The notes under the pieces were generated by a model that worked only from the letters and a program-made list of their open reading frames with translations, made no database searches and was not told where the DNA came from. A stretch of DNA of 64,000 nucleotides from Batillaria attramentaria (Eukaryota > Mollusca > Gastropoda > Batillariidae): contig JACVVK020000492.1 in assembly GCA_018292915.2 (NCBI GenBank), forward strand, positions 419,493 to 483,492, read 5' to 3'. Positions within the stretch are counted from its first letter, which is position 1. Each line of letters starts with the position of its first letter. The position numbers were made by a program, and so were the translations under genes. Of the stretch, positions 23,401-34,856 are shown piece by piece.

Positions 23401-26400
23401 CAGCAGGGATCCAGCGGGCAAACAACTCGTGGCCGGGTCGGTAGAGGGCAAGATGCAGGAATATTCACCTCTCTCTACCGGGTTTGGAAGCTGGAGGTAG
23501 AAGCGACCGTCCTGGTACTTCGAGCTTGACTTTCTACCAGATGGAGTCTGAAAGAAGATAATTATCAAAATCAAATACTTTCATCTCTAGTTTAAGAAGA
23601 GCACTCGGTGTTTCTACGGAACCGCATAAGACGAGCACGTAAAGTTTGTCTGATCACATAATATTGTGTTAAATTGAAACGAACAATAATAAGCTAAATA
23701 TGATATTCCTACTTAAACGCAGATTGTACCCTTTCTCAGATACCCGTACCACTGCCAGTAACAACATCGATGTGAACAGCCATAGATGTCGCACAATCAT
23801 GTATTACAATGTCACTGGAGTATGAAGACCATGCTTCAAACACCACTGTCTTACTTACTTAGGCCCTTGGCTCCATGTGGAGCATAGGCCATCGACAACC
23901 CTTCGCCATCGCACTCTGTTCTGGGCTAGTCTTGCCACTCCAGTCCAGTTGGTCCCCTGCTTACATAGCTCTGCCTCAGTGTCCCGCCTCCAGCTGTTGC
24001 GAGGCCGGCCTCTCTTCCTTTTTCCCTGCGGGTTCCATGTCAGGGCTTGGCGTGTGGTGCTGGATGCTGGCTTCCTGAGGGTGTGTCCAATCCAGCCCCA
24101 CTTCCTCCGCAGGATCTGCTTGGCCACTGGTTCCTGCCCCGCTCGCTCCCACAGCTCTTCATTCCGGATCTTCTCTGGCCATCGGATGTTGAAGATGCGC
24201 CTCAGACAGGTGTTGAGAAATGTCTGGATCTTCTGCTGCATCGTCTTCGTTGTCCTCCATGTTTCGCATCCGTTAGAGCAGAACTGACTTCACGTTGGAG
24301 TTGAAGATGCGAAGTTTGGTTCTTATGCTGACACTTTGGATGCCCAGACGTTCTTCAGCATGACCATTGATGCCCTTGCCTTTGCCGATTCTGGCTGTGA
24401 CGTCTCGGTCTGTGCCTCCCTGTCCATCAACCACACTCCCCAGGTAGACAAAGACTCCACCTCCCTGATGGGCTCTCCACCGACTGTGACTGGTGTGTTG
24501 GCAGTGGTGTTGATCTTCATCAGCTCGGTTTTCTTCCTGTTGATCTTGAGCCCTGTTCCGGCTGATCTGGCTTCCAGGCACGTAGTCTTGTCCTGCATCT
24601 GGCTGTGGCTGTGAGACAGGAGCACCAGGTCGTCCGCGAAGTCGAGGTCATCCAGCTGCGTCCAGAGTGTCCACTGTATCCCGTTTTTCCTGCCTGCTGT
24701 AGTGGTCTTCATGATCCAGTCGATGACCAGGAGGAAGAGAAACGGGGACAACAGGCATCCCTGGCGGACTCCGGTCTTTACCTCGAAGCTTTCTGACAAC
24801 TGGCCGGCATGGGCAATCCTGCAGCTCATGTCTTGGTAGGTGCACTGGATCAGGGAGATGATCTTCCCGGGAACTCCATAGTGCCTTAGCAGCTTCCACA
24901 GCGCCTCTCTGTCTACACTGTCGAAGGCCTTCTCATAGTCTATGAAGTTGATGTAGAGGGGGGGAGTTCCACTCCAGTGACTGCTCCACAATGATGCGTA
25001 GGCTGGCAATCTGGTCAGCGCAGGACCTGTTCCTGCGAAAGCCTGCCTGCTGGTCTCGGAGCATGGGGTCGACTGCCTCTCTCATCCTCTCCAGTAGAAT
25101 TCTGTTGAGAACCTTGCCTGGCACTGACAGGAGCATGATCCCTCGGTAGTTGCTGCAGTCCCTGAGGTCCCCTTCTTTGGCAGCTTGATGGACGATCCCT
25201 TCTTTCCACTGGGCTGGCACCTCTTCCTTCTCCCAGATCTTGCTGAACAATATGTGCAGCATGTTGACGGCTGTCTCTGTGTCTGCTTTAATGGCTTCTG
25301 CTGGTATCTCGTCCGGCCCTGCAGCTTTCCCATTTCTCAGTGTCATGATGGCTTTCCTGATCTCCGCCTTAGAGGGCTTGTCACAGTTGATGGGTAGTTC
25401 TGTCTCAGCTGGTGGGATGTCTGGTGGTGTTTCAGGGATGGGGCGATTTAACAGCTCCCTGAAGTGTTCTGCCCATCGCTTCAGCTGTTCCTCAGTTGTT
25501 GTCAGTGGGTGCCCGTTCTTGTCCTTCACTGGTTTGTCTGTCTGCTGAAATTTGCCCGCGAGCTTCTTGGTCACCTGGTACAGGTCTTTTTAGATTCCCT
25601 TGTCGGGCTGCTTCCTCTGCTTGACTGGCCAGGTTGTCGATGTAGTTCCTCTTGTCCTTCCTGGTGCTCCTCTTCACTTCTCTGTCAGCTGCTGTGTATT
25701 CTCTTGTGCCTTTGCCTTAGCTCTTCTTGTTCGGCTCGTGTTCAGTGCAGTTTTCTTCTCTTTTCCTAACTTCCAGCTTCTGGATGGTATCAGCAGAGAT
25801 CCATTCCTTATGTTGGGTCTTTCTCTTGCCAAGGACCTCTTCGCATGTGTCGTGCCAGAGTTTCTTGCTGTGTTCCCACTGTGTCTCGATGTCCATTTCA
25901 CTGTCTTCTATCAGGTCTTGCAGTGGCTGGAACCTGTTGGAGAGGCTGATCCGGAATGCTGCTTGTGTGTCTGTGTTCCTGAGAAGTCCAACGTTGTACC
26001 TGGTCCGTGTGCTGTTGGCGTTTGGTGTGCCTCTTAAGCCGAAGTCTCAATGTTGTTGCAAGAAGGTGGTGGTCTGATGATACATCGGCACCCCCTCATC
26101 ACGCGCCCATCCCGCCACGATCTCCTGAACTTCCGGCTGATGCAGATGTGATCAATCTGGTTCTCCGTGACATGGTCCGGCGATCTCCATGTGGCCTTGT
26201 GGATGCGCTTGTGTGGGAAGATGCTGCCTCCTATCACTAGCTGGTTCAGGGCACAAAAGTCTGCAAAGCGCTCCCCATTTTCGTTCATCTGTCCCAGTCC
26301 GTGTGTTCCCATGGTGTCCTCATAGCCTGTGTTGTCTGATCCAATCTTGGCGTTGAAGTCTCCCATCAGTATGGTCATGTCCTTGGCTCCTCCTCTATCT

Positions 26401-29400
26401 ATCACTGTCTGCAGTTGTTGGTAGAAGTCATCTTTTTTCTCCTCTTCCGCATCATTGGTGGGAGCGTAACACTGGATGATGTTCAGCTTGATGTCTTTTT
26501 TCTTGGTGATGAATTTGGCTGTGATGATGCGGGAGTTGACCGGTTCCCAGCCGATGAGTGCCCGCTGTGCCTCCGGTGCCAGCATCAGGGCCACACCCTC
26601 AGTGTGGGGGGCTCCATCCTCTGTGTGTCCAGAGTACAGCAATTGCTCTCCCGATGAAAATCTCAGCTGTCCTGTCTGTAGCCACCTTGTCTCACTCAGT
26701 CCCAGTACTCCTATCTTGTAGTTCTTCATCTCTCTTGCTACTTGTATGGTCCTTCCTACTTCATACATTGTCCTGATGTTCCATGTGGCTACTCTCGTCG
26801 TTGTCCTGGGTGTTAGAAGGGGGGTCAGCCTTGCAGCTTCCTTTCGGCTTTCACTGCAATGCGTCATAGGTCTCCGGGATGGAGACCCTTCCTCGCCCAG
26901 GTGAATGTCTCGGTTTGTTGCTGTCGATGCTTCAGTAACTTAGTGTTTTTTTACAGGTAGGGCTGTTAACCCTACGCAAACCCGTTTAGCCTCTTGGAGA
27001 GGTGGTCCACATTCGTCTGACCTCTACCCTTCGACCTGTCCAGCTTGGGTGACCCTGCCAGGAGCATGTGCTTCTGGGTCATTGAGGTACACAAGCCACT
27101 ACCCCACGACAAGGGTTGGACCATGTAGGGACTGTCTTACTGACTGGTTGTAAAAGTCACCTGCCACACAACATCAACAGCCGGATGTCCAAGACTGACA
27201 AACTGTCCGCAGGTGAGAGTCACGTGCCAGCTGCCCGCATGATGGTCGTATATCGCCTTCCGGTCTTGTGCCACTTGCAAGGGGCCACTCGTTCTTGGAG
27301 GTTCTGTGTGACACGAAAGTTCAAAATAAAAGGCAAATGTGGACTTTTTGTAGGGCGCTGTTTGTGACTCTTCAACCCTCCTTGTCTGAAATGAAGAAAT
27401 TAACCACTACACTAGTGAACGTAGTCTGGGGAAACTATGGGAGGCTGGGTGGTACGAGCGTGGCTGTGCCTTTTGTTTGTATTTTGTTTGTATGCTGTAG
27501 GATAACAGCTATAATGATTTTTGTGTGTGTGTGGTTTTAGTGAGACAGAGAAGGCGCTGTGTTTAGTTCATATTCTGTTTTAGTAATGTAGATCTGTTTC
27601 CCGTGATCCAAAAGTTTCTAATGTTATCACGAGTATTCGAGAAGTGGTGACCTTGTTTTGACTGTAGCTATTTCGCCTCGGGCGGCAGTGTGCACTTAGG
27701 GCCTAGAGCTGAGTCGCTCAGAAATTTCGTGCAAATCGCTTTTTTCTGACTTGTTTACGATTAGAAGGTGCGCCTAGGTTTGGCGGGCAGGTACTTGATT
27801 AGTCTGGATTCTTCTTAAGTTTTAAACTAGTAATATATATAACTCGGTTGTAACTTTTCTACGCGCTCACGTGTCTTCTGTGAGTGAGAGACAACGTGCA
27901 ATCCACAAGAACTCGCTACGTGAGGAAATATACGCCTGTGTGTCATCGTTTTACCTCAATAAGACGACAGGCTCTCCGACACATCTCCACGCATAACACT
28001 GGGGTTGTAGAAGACACTGTAAGAGTTTTTGTATCTCTACTTTCAGAATGGGAATTTCTATTCAGATGGGTGCGTTTCAGGCCTGCTTTCACGCAAACAG
28101 ATAACTTATATGGTGTTTGCTTGAGATCCATTCAGATACACAGAGACATGCTGCGATATGGATAAATATCAGTTTGCCTTTAATATGAGTTCTGTACAGA
28201 ATTTACCTGCTACAGTGAGATTAGCAGACCGCTCATACTTCTCTGGTCCCTTGTTGCCAGTTGTTGATCTCACTTCCACGGTAAGAGAGTAATTTCCTGA
28301 ATGTGCTCGGCTGGCTGAACGAAGGGTCAAACCTCCATTTCGTTTAAACTGAAACTCACTCGGGCGTTCCTGCATCAACTGGACTGTCTGTCCGTTTAGC
28401 TGCGAAAACATCACAAACAGTTGTGAAAAGCATGTCTTCGAGGCTTATATACTAGACGATTGATTTTGTTTATTTGGACGTTTTAGATGTTTGTTTGATT
28501 GTTTTATTGTTTCCCGAGTCCTGTTTGGTTGTGTGGTTTGTCTGACATTTTCGTCACATAGTTTTGACGTACTATCTTAACGGAGATGCTACACTGGTGC
28601 AGTGAATTACGTTCCGACATATAAGTTTTTGTTTTCTGTTTGACACAGTATCACGCCTCTAATCGCACGCTGCATTGCTTGCAGTTCACACTTTCTTTCC
28701 TGATAACTTTTTTAAAGATACGAACTCACAGTTTCAAAGTGAACGTAGATATTGTGTTGGCAATAAGAATGATAATGATATTCATCAGCTGCAGTCAAAG
28801 GTTTATCATCTGCTTACCAGTGCAGTCCATTTCTTGCTGACTTCCATCTCGGTGTTGTGGAGGGTGTAACTCCACTCAAACTTGAATTGTTCCCCAACAC
28901 AAGTACGCAAGTCAGCGCCAACGTTGTCGTTCCATGTAAGCCCTTGGACGCCTGATAACAATCATACAGTATACGCCGGTTATAAGAAACTCGAGGGGGG
29001 GTGAATTTTTTGGTTTCTTATATCCGAGTTTTCTTATATCTGAAAGTCGGATATAAGAAAGTATTTTGAAAAATATTTCTTATAACCGAGTTCAGTGAAA
29101 AAAAGGTTTAAAACATTTCTTTTTTCTCAGTTCGTGTATGTTTTGCATTAAATTAAGAAATATCTGGTTTCTCTTAAAGACCTGCACAGAATATATATGT
29201 GTAGAGTTAATATACACCAGTGCGCTTGTGTCCTTCAATGTCAGATTTTTTTGTTTGAACATGAAAATACTGTTTTTGCTTCCCAACTGTAGCGCTGGCG
29301 GTCATGTGGTAAGAAAAAAAAAAACAAAAAGAAAAAAAAAAAAACAAACCAAACCAACCAACCAACCAACCAACCAACCAACCAACCAAACAAACAAAAA

Positions 29401-29409
29401 AGAACTAAG

Positions 29410-29455
<46 letters not shown>

Positions 29456-32400
29456 CCTTGTATTTATAGGATATATTAAAAGTGCATTATGTATCAACTT
29501 TTGATCTATAAAACACTCGTCCCATTAGAGTATGATATGCGATGCTTTCCGTGTCTAATTTGGCTGAAAAAAGCTGCAAATTAGCTTTTTTTCTGTTGGG
29601 AGGGGGAAGGGGGATGGAGGAAAGATGGACCACGTATATTGTCAAGAAAGGAATTGATCAACAGTTAGTCTAATACTGATAGTTTTATTCTCCTTAACGC
29701 GAGCCCAGTAGACAGAGACAGACATACAGAGAGAGAGAGAGGAGAGAGAGAGACTGAGCTCCCAATCAGGCAAAAAAACCAAAAATAATAATAAAAACAA
29801 CATATAACAATAGAACAACAAAAATGCATCTCGTATTTTTTCTTCTTGCCAACATTCAATTTTGCACGGAACACAATGGTAAAGAACCAATTCAAGAAAA
29901 GAAAATCATGCGCCATCATGTGCCTGTCCTAAGTGACGTCAGACCTGACCTGTTTTTATAGAATGAGTGAAATTTTCTTGGAAATGTACTTTCGGTTTCT
30001 TACAATGAGTGAAATTTTCTTGGAAATGTACTTTCGGTTTCTTATATCCGAGTTTTTGTATCAAGCGGGACAAGAAATTTGCTTTCCTAAAACCGAGTTT
30101 TCTTATATCCGAGTTGCTTATATCCGGCGTCCACTGTATCAGACTTTGGATAAATCAGTTTAAGAAACGAAATGTTGCTCTCTTTGTTTGTTCGTGTAAT
30201 TAGTTGTATTTAATAATAATAATTATTATTATTATTATTATTGTTGTTGTTGTATAGGCGCTTCATGACCCAATTTCATGAATCGGTTCAAAGCGCCGCG
30301 AAGTGAACCCAACACGCACGCTCACGTGAATCACACGCATTCTCTCACACACTGGACATAAACACATTACAATCACGTGGTGCGAAGGATCAGCTCAGCT
30401 ATCTAAATTTCGGAATTTAGAATTGCATTTATTTTTCAAATTTGGTGGACTGAACATTTCCAAAGCAGAAGGGGAGGAAGCCGGAGTACCCGGAGAGAAC
30501 CCCCGACAATCGGCCCGAATGAACGGTGCCACATACGAGAAGGAAAAATTCTTTGCCCCGAGTGGGACTCGTTATTTTTATCGTTACTTCAATCGCCGAC
30601 CAAAGAGCACTCATTGTGTTTAGTGCCATAGGAACCTGCAGGGGGCGGGGTGGTGTTGTGAAGGGGGGGGGGGGTGAGGGGGTGTTGACGGGCGCATATC
30701 CCGAAATGGCGTAGTTATTTTCATTTTTTCTCCACTACGCTGGTGAATGTATTTTGTCATTTTATCAAAATAAATGAGCGACGGGCCTGTTCAAGCAGCA
30801 ATGCGGATTTTCATCTGTCTCGTTCTCGAATTGAAATTTGTCGATGGTAACTGCCGAAACAGAAAACCAAACTGAGTGTGAGGAAGCTGACTATGCACAA
30901 GGTAAATCCACTCATTTGTCATCATGCAACTACGGCATGGTGTGTTAGTTTCTGTGTTTGTTTGTTTGCCCAAACCATTTGGACAACGTTGGAAATTAAT
31001 GCGATTTTTGCAACTAGAAATTTCCATGGTGTTGGCCAAGTTTACCCATTGTGTTGGCCAAGTTTACCCATTGTGTTGGCCAAGTTTACCCATTGTGTTG
31101 GCCAAGTTTACCCATTGTGTTGGCCACAGTTTACCCATTGTGTTGGCCAAGTTTACCCATTGTGTTGGCCAAGTTTACCCATTTGTTGGCCAAGTTTACC
31201 CATTGTGTTGGCCAAGTTTACCCATTGTGTTGGCCAAGTTTACCCATTGTGTTGGCCAAGTTTACCCATTGTGTTGGCCAAGTTTACCCATTGTGTTGGC
31301 CAAGTTTACCCTTATCAGATCGTAGGACCATGTCACTGTATACTAGATTTTTAAAAAAAAATTACCATGGATTCATACAGTCTTAAAAACTGTAAAAACA
31401 GAACCGAAAGAGAAAAGTATTTGTTGATGAGTTTTCTAACTTGTTAGAACGCGCACATTGTTGTTAGAACAATTTTTGAGCCTAGAAAGTCAGAAGACGG
31501 ATGTTTAAACGCTAGATTTCGTCAAAGGTAACGCGAATAAAGGAATTACCACAATACGACAGCAGCTGGCTCAGTACTAATAGTAACAGAACCACGCTTG
31601 CTTTCATCTGATGCCTTCACGTACTACACGCAGCGATTTTCTCGAGAAACTAGCAACTGTCAGACCACACGGAAACACTCGGTGACTGAACAATCAGGAT
31701 GTGTCTGGTACTAATTAAGCGATTTCTACCGAAGAAAATTCGACCGAATTGCTGCAACCGATGTCATTCGGTGCGAATTTCTTCGCCGTGCCTTCTTGAT
31801 ACAGCGAACATCGCGAGTGCGAGTTCGGCGATGACAGTCATGTGACATTGTCAGAGGCAAAAGCAAAATCACATCTGCCTCGGAAGCCATTTTTTCTAGA
31901 TAGTCACGTGACTTCATTTAGCCAATCAACAAGCTTGTTCGCCGAACTGTCTGAAAAAATCATGGGTCCCGCCAGGCGAAGAAAACATCGCCCGGTTTGC
32001 CACCGATGTCCGCATTTCGCATCGGCCGAAGTCGCCGAAGCGATTTTATTCGGTGAAATCGGTCTCAAAATCGCTTAATTAGTACCGAGCTTAAAGCAAG
32101 CGGTGTCAGAGACGAGTACTCTTGCTGCACGTGCAAACAGCGTCTGTAAACTCGTACGTTATATAGAAGAGAGGCGTGTTTTCCTTTGGTTTTATGGAAG
32201 CTTTTATCACTGCTGAATGTGATGGTGGCTTCCAAATAACATGGTGTGTGGTCGGTTGACTGGGTACTTTTAAAATGGTTAAGCAGCTTTTATCATTGCT
32301 GAATGTAATTGTTGTTCGTAAATAAGAATGGGTATGTTTAGGTTAACTGGTTGTTCTACAGTGTTTTAAAGTGATTTTAATCAGCTTTGATTTTTGCTTA

Positions 32401-32565
32401 ATGTAATGACGGTTCCGAAATAACATGAGGTTTCTGTAGGTTATCTTCTAATTTCAAATTATTTAAATCTCATTGAACAGCAGCAGTTATAAAAGCGAAT
32501 AATAATAATAATAACAACAGAACATTGGTCCATAGATGTGTGTTGAATATCCCTGGAATAACCCT

Positions 32566-32613
<48 letters not shown>

Positions 32614-33775
32614 CACATTTGGCATGGAAGGTTTGTTCATGATTTCTTTATCAAAATTTATTATTATTATTATCATCATCATCAAAATATTATTTCAACC
32701 ACGAACATGTACAAATAGAAAGTGATGTTACGTGATTGAATGGCATATTTAATGAATGCTGACTGTAATGATTCAAACCAAAACTACAGGAGCAAAGCCT
32801 CCTTGGCTCACTTGTGAGACGGGTCAAGGTCAATCAAAAGACTATGTTAGTGAAACTCTTAAAAGAATGTTTGTAAAAACTCTTATCACTATCTGTCCTG
32901 AAGTAAGGTGTCTCTTGTGTTCATAGTTCCTAAGAAAACGGAAAATGGCAATTATAACAGTTTTCCCAGGACAGCTGGTATGACCTTGACCTTGGGTCAA
33001 GGTCATTCAAATGACATCTGTGAAAGCTTATCAGTGACTATTATTATGCCAAGTTAGCTAGCTCTTGTTTTGTAGTTTCTGTACAAATGGTAATGCAAAA
33101 TTTCACAACAGACAGCTGTAATGACCTTGACCTTGAGTCAAGGTCATTCAAAAGTTATGTCAGCATAGGTCTCATTTCTGTCTATCATTGTGCCTTGTTT
33201 GGTGCCGCTGCTGGTTGTTGTTTCCAAGAAAATGCTAACGTTAAAGTTTCCGAAAAACATCTTGAATGGCCTTGACCTTGACTCAAGGAAATCGAATACA
33301 AGTATGCCAGTACAGGTTTTGTCAATGTCTATCACCATGCAAAGTTTGATGCCTCTGGCACCCTTAGATTCTAAGAAAATGGCAATTTTAAATTTCCAAT
33401 GTGACAGCTTAAATGACCTTGACCTTCCGTCAAGGTCATTCAAAATGGTATTATTGGGAGGTCTTACTGTTGTATGTCAGCAAGCCAGGTTTGGTGCTTC
33501 TGCTGTTTATTGTTTCTGAGAAAATGCCAATGTTAAGGTTTTGGAAGCTTTTCTGCAAACAGCTCGTATAGCATTGACCTTGACTCAAAGACACTGAATA
33601 CAGGTATGTCTGTAAAGGTGTTGTCAATGCAGGCGCGTAGGAAGATGCTGAGAGGAAGGGGGGGGGGCCCACTAAGTCGGGTGAGCCATACGGCCGGGAT
33701 GAAGAAGGGTGGGGGGGGGGGAGATTTTCTTACATAGAGAGAGAAAGAGAGAGAGACTGAGAGAGAGACTGAGAG

Positions 33776-33837
<62 letters not shown>

Positions 33838-34556
33838 GACTGCCAAGGATTGTGTCCTGCGACAGCAGAGCAGGGGGGCCCCACCACTGGTGGGCCCCCC
33901 TCTCCTCTTATCAAAAGCAAGGGGGGCCCAAAGATATTCGGGCCCCCCTTCCAAAAATCGAACGGGGGCCTGGGCCCCCAGGGCCCCGTGGTTCCTACGC
34001 CCCTGTCAATGTCTATTATCAAGCAAAGTTTGGTGTCTCTTTTTTTCTACATTCTGAGAAAATGCCAATGCAAAATTTCCAAACAGCTTTGTTACACAAG
34101 TGAGCCAATAAAAACGATTGGACAGTTCTTAAATTTACCCGGTAGCTGTTATGATAACTATTGGACTGATGTTTTTTTTTCGCCTAGAAAGCACATTACG
34201 GCTTTCCGTATGGTGTAATTCGGTAAATTTCATTATTGTTATTGACCCAGATATACATGATTAGGTGAGTTTTAAGCCCACACACTGTAATCTTGTGGTA
34301 GGTAAAGTTAGATCGAAACCTTTTCAGCAAGAAATGTAATGTCAAACTGAGTACACCTGATTTCTCTAACAAGGCAAAAGGATGGGCCTCATTATCAGTG
34401 ACCATAGCATGAAACAAATCAAGATTAAGACAAGAGCTGGTCCCTCTAGATGTAGGAAACGTTGTCAAGTCTGATATGTACGTCATACATACGTAATGCG
34501 AGCAAAACAGGCAGCAGAAGAACACTGAAATCCCCCGCCCGTTGTGTTCCTGCCAT
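17408..34556 (-). CDS. QREP-like protein B (signal peptide, two Ig domains, coiled coil, C1q), complete
   Basis: Six exons on the minus strand: 34493-34556, 28818-28951, 28207-28399, 27161-27303, 23235-23547, 17408-17814; phases 1,0,1,0,1; 1254 nt, 417 residues. Residues 1-21 form a signal peptide (MAGTQRAGDF then a Leu/Val-rich core) ending at a GTATGT donor. Residues 22-130 are Ig domain 1, residues 131 to about 228 Ig domain 2 (Cys in VTLTCG, Trp in VVWQ, Cys in GEYSC), about 229-282 a Leu/Ala/Lys/Glu heptad coiled coil, and 284-417 a C1q domain (AFHA, GTYFLI, GQRVWLQS, FSGFLL). The last coil donor (GTGAGC) is inferred. This order matches gastropod QREPs, secreted trimeric lectin-like proteins thought to recognise microbes. 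Introns hold a LINE, two TA-flanked elements and LTRs, yet every exon is open. The start is the first ATG before the hydrophobic core. Alternative name: C1q-domain-containing protein with Ig domains. Confidence 0.85.
18062..18807 (+). mobile_element. Solo LTR, family TGTTACG, copy 2
   Basis: 746 bp, paralogous to 1534-2275, flanked by CCTGT and CTTGT (an aged 5-bp target duplication). No internal retroelement region is present next to it. Confidence 0.7.
18825..19876. mobile_element. Tc1/mariner-like non-autonomous element 1
   Basis: 1052 bp flanked by TA on both sides; the empty site in copy A (AAGTACTATGG, about 2289) has a single TA. Ends are inverted: CAGTATACGCCGG on the left and, reversed, CAGTGGATGCCGG on the right, followed by several TTATATCCGAGTT-type subterminal repeats. 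No transposase frame is recognisable. An internal segment of about 165 bp is tandemly duplicated (19085-19260 and 19285-19455). Confidence 0.85.
19885..20093. mobile_element. Partly deleted foldback MITE, paralogue of 2305-2557
   Basis: Left arm (GTTCGCCCGTTAGGGGG) is kept. The right arm starts inside CCCCCTAACGGGCG because about 55 bases are missing relative to copy A. Confidence 0.7.
20877..22181. mobile_element. 1.3-kb solo LTR or LTR-like insertion (TGTAGCG...CGCTACA)
   Basis: Copy A has the uninterrupted site near 3355, copy B has 1305 extra bases here with termini TGTAGCG and CGCTACA and CATG direct repeats on both sides. TG..CA ends with a 4-bp duplication fit an LTR. No coding region is inside, so a solo LTR is likely. 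A SINE-like tail (AACTAACTAACTAACT) near 21405-21425 may be nested. Confidence 0.65.
22612..22716. mobile_element. 105-bp palindromic MITE with perfect 25-bp arms
   Basis: CCCCATCAAGCTGTGGTATA-type left arm (22612-22636) is the exact reverse complement of 22692-22716. In copy A only the right arm remains (4877-4901). Confidence 0.75.
22812..23160. repeat. G-rich TG/GGGG tract next to the QREP-B coil exon
   Basis: Paralogous to 5583-5760 but about twice as long. Unstable length between copies is evident. Confidence 0.85.
23856..27130 (-). mobile_element. RTE-like LINE, near full length, frameshifted
   Basis: About 3275 bp on the minus strand between 11-bp direct repeats ACTGTCTTACT (23845-23855 and 27131-27141); the empty site is 6429-6439. 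Leader 27130-26868, then an AP-type endonuclease ORF (26034-26867: WNIRTMY, LSETRW, MGDFNAKIG, QIDHICI), a basic linker, reverse transcriptase (25574-24323: GKAAGPDEIPAEAIK, NYRGIML, RQGCLLSPFLF, FADDLVLLS) and a C-terminal segment (WIGHTLRKPAS, KRKRGRPRNSWRR). Frameshifts are visible in the linker, at a G run near 24960 and after the FADD motif, so it cannot encode an intact protein. The 3' end is a short TAAG repeat rather than poly(A). Confidence 0.9.
27450..27998 (+). mobile_element. Solo LTR, family TGTTACG, copy 3 (internally deleted)
   Basis: 549 bp with perfect 5-bp direct flanks CTGGG (27445-27449 and 27999-28003). The paralogous site in copy A near 6740 is empty, so it inserted after the duplication, into the intron between Ig exons of QREP-B. 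Confidence 0.75.
28967..30136. mobile_element. Tc1/mariner-like non-autonomous element 2
   Basis: 1170 bp, same family as 18825-19876, flanked by TA. Copy A is uninterrupted (ATCGTATCAGAC near 8968). Termini CAGTATACGCCGG and CAGTGGACGCCGG. It contains an extra central stretch (about 29460-29910) with GA tracts. It lies in QREP-B intron 1, 16 bp from the exon acceptor. Confidence 0.85.
30212..30571 (-). mobile_element. SINE type 3, copy 2, head-truncated
   Basis: Minus strand, ATT-repeat tail on the left, ends at the B-box GAGTGGGACTCG. QREP-B intron 1. Confidence 0.75.
31029..31311. repeat. 22-bp minisatellite, 13 units
   Basis: Thirteen nearly identical copies of GTGTTGGCCAAGTTTACCCA plus TT; only two units carry one-base indels. 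Absent from copy A (between 9360 and 9520), so it arose after the duplication. Confidence 0.95.
31707..32086. mobile_element. 380-bp inverted-repeat element
   Basis: Perfect 19-bp inverted termini GGTACTAATTAAGCGATTT at both ends. Absent from copy A near 11255. No target duplication could be identified and no coding capacity. Confidence 0.75.
32165..32480. repeat. About 95-bp diverged tandem repeat, copy B
   Basis: Three or more units paralogous to those at 11330-12330, without the SINE. Confidence 0.6.
32788..34108. mobile_element. Element with repeated nuclear-receptor-like palindromes, copy 2
   Basis: Bounded by TTGGCTCACTTGTGA and its near reverse complement ACACAAGTGAGCCAA. It is built of about 145-bp modules, each with TGACCTTGACCTT facing GTCAAGGTCATTCAA (near 32981, 33122, 33272, 33414, 33573). 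A hAT-like MITE is nested at 33630. No coding capacity. Confidence 0.65.
33630..34005. mobile_element. hAT-like MITE nested in the 32788 element
   Basis: Termini CAGGCGCGTAGGAA and, reversed, CAGGGGCGTAGGAA, flanked by TCAATG on both sides. CAGGGG ends are typical of hAT. The interior has a (GT)29 tract and repeated GGGGGGCCC blocks. Confidence 0.65.
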
Positions 34557-34734
34557 GATGATCTGTAGAAGCTCAGTTAACGCGGTGCATGTCGAGCTGT
34601 ATGCCAGATGTCGCGCTCCTCTCACAGTTCCCAGCACGTCTGTTGGAGGTAACTGTGGCAACTCCAACTTGTGCTGATAAATTATTTGATGACGTCGTAT
34701 CTTCTGCGTCATAAATACGTCGACAGTTCAGCCC

Positions 34735-34736
<2 letters not shown>

Positions 34737-34807
<71 letters not shown>

Positions 34808-34816
34808 TGAACAAAA

Positions 34817-34853
<37 letters not shown>
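34737..34853. repeat. (TG)n ... (CT)n microsatellite
   Basis: About 32 TG units, a short unique spacer, then 17 CT units before a SINE. Confidence 0.95.

Positions 34854-34854
<1 letters not shown>

Positions 34855-34856
<2 letters not shown>

Larger units (their letters stand above)
16303..34230. repeat. Segmental duplication, copy B
   Basis: Partner of 1-12750, enlarged mainly by insertions absent from copy A: TA elements (18825, 28967), a 1.3-kb solo LTR (20877), a LINE (23856), a solo LTR (27450), an inverted-repeat element (31707) and a nuclear-receptor-motif element (32788) with a nested element (33630). Exon sequence is spared by all of them. Confidence 0.85.

Noticed and set aside
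24323..25574. Active reverse transcriptase gene
   Set aside because: Catalytic FADD is intact but frameshifts interrupt the frame at a G run and after the palm domain.
31029..31311. CRISPR-like array (regular repeats)
   Set aside because: Units are contiguous without unique spacers and the genome is eukaryotic; it is a minisatellite.
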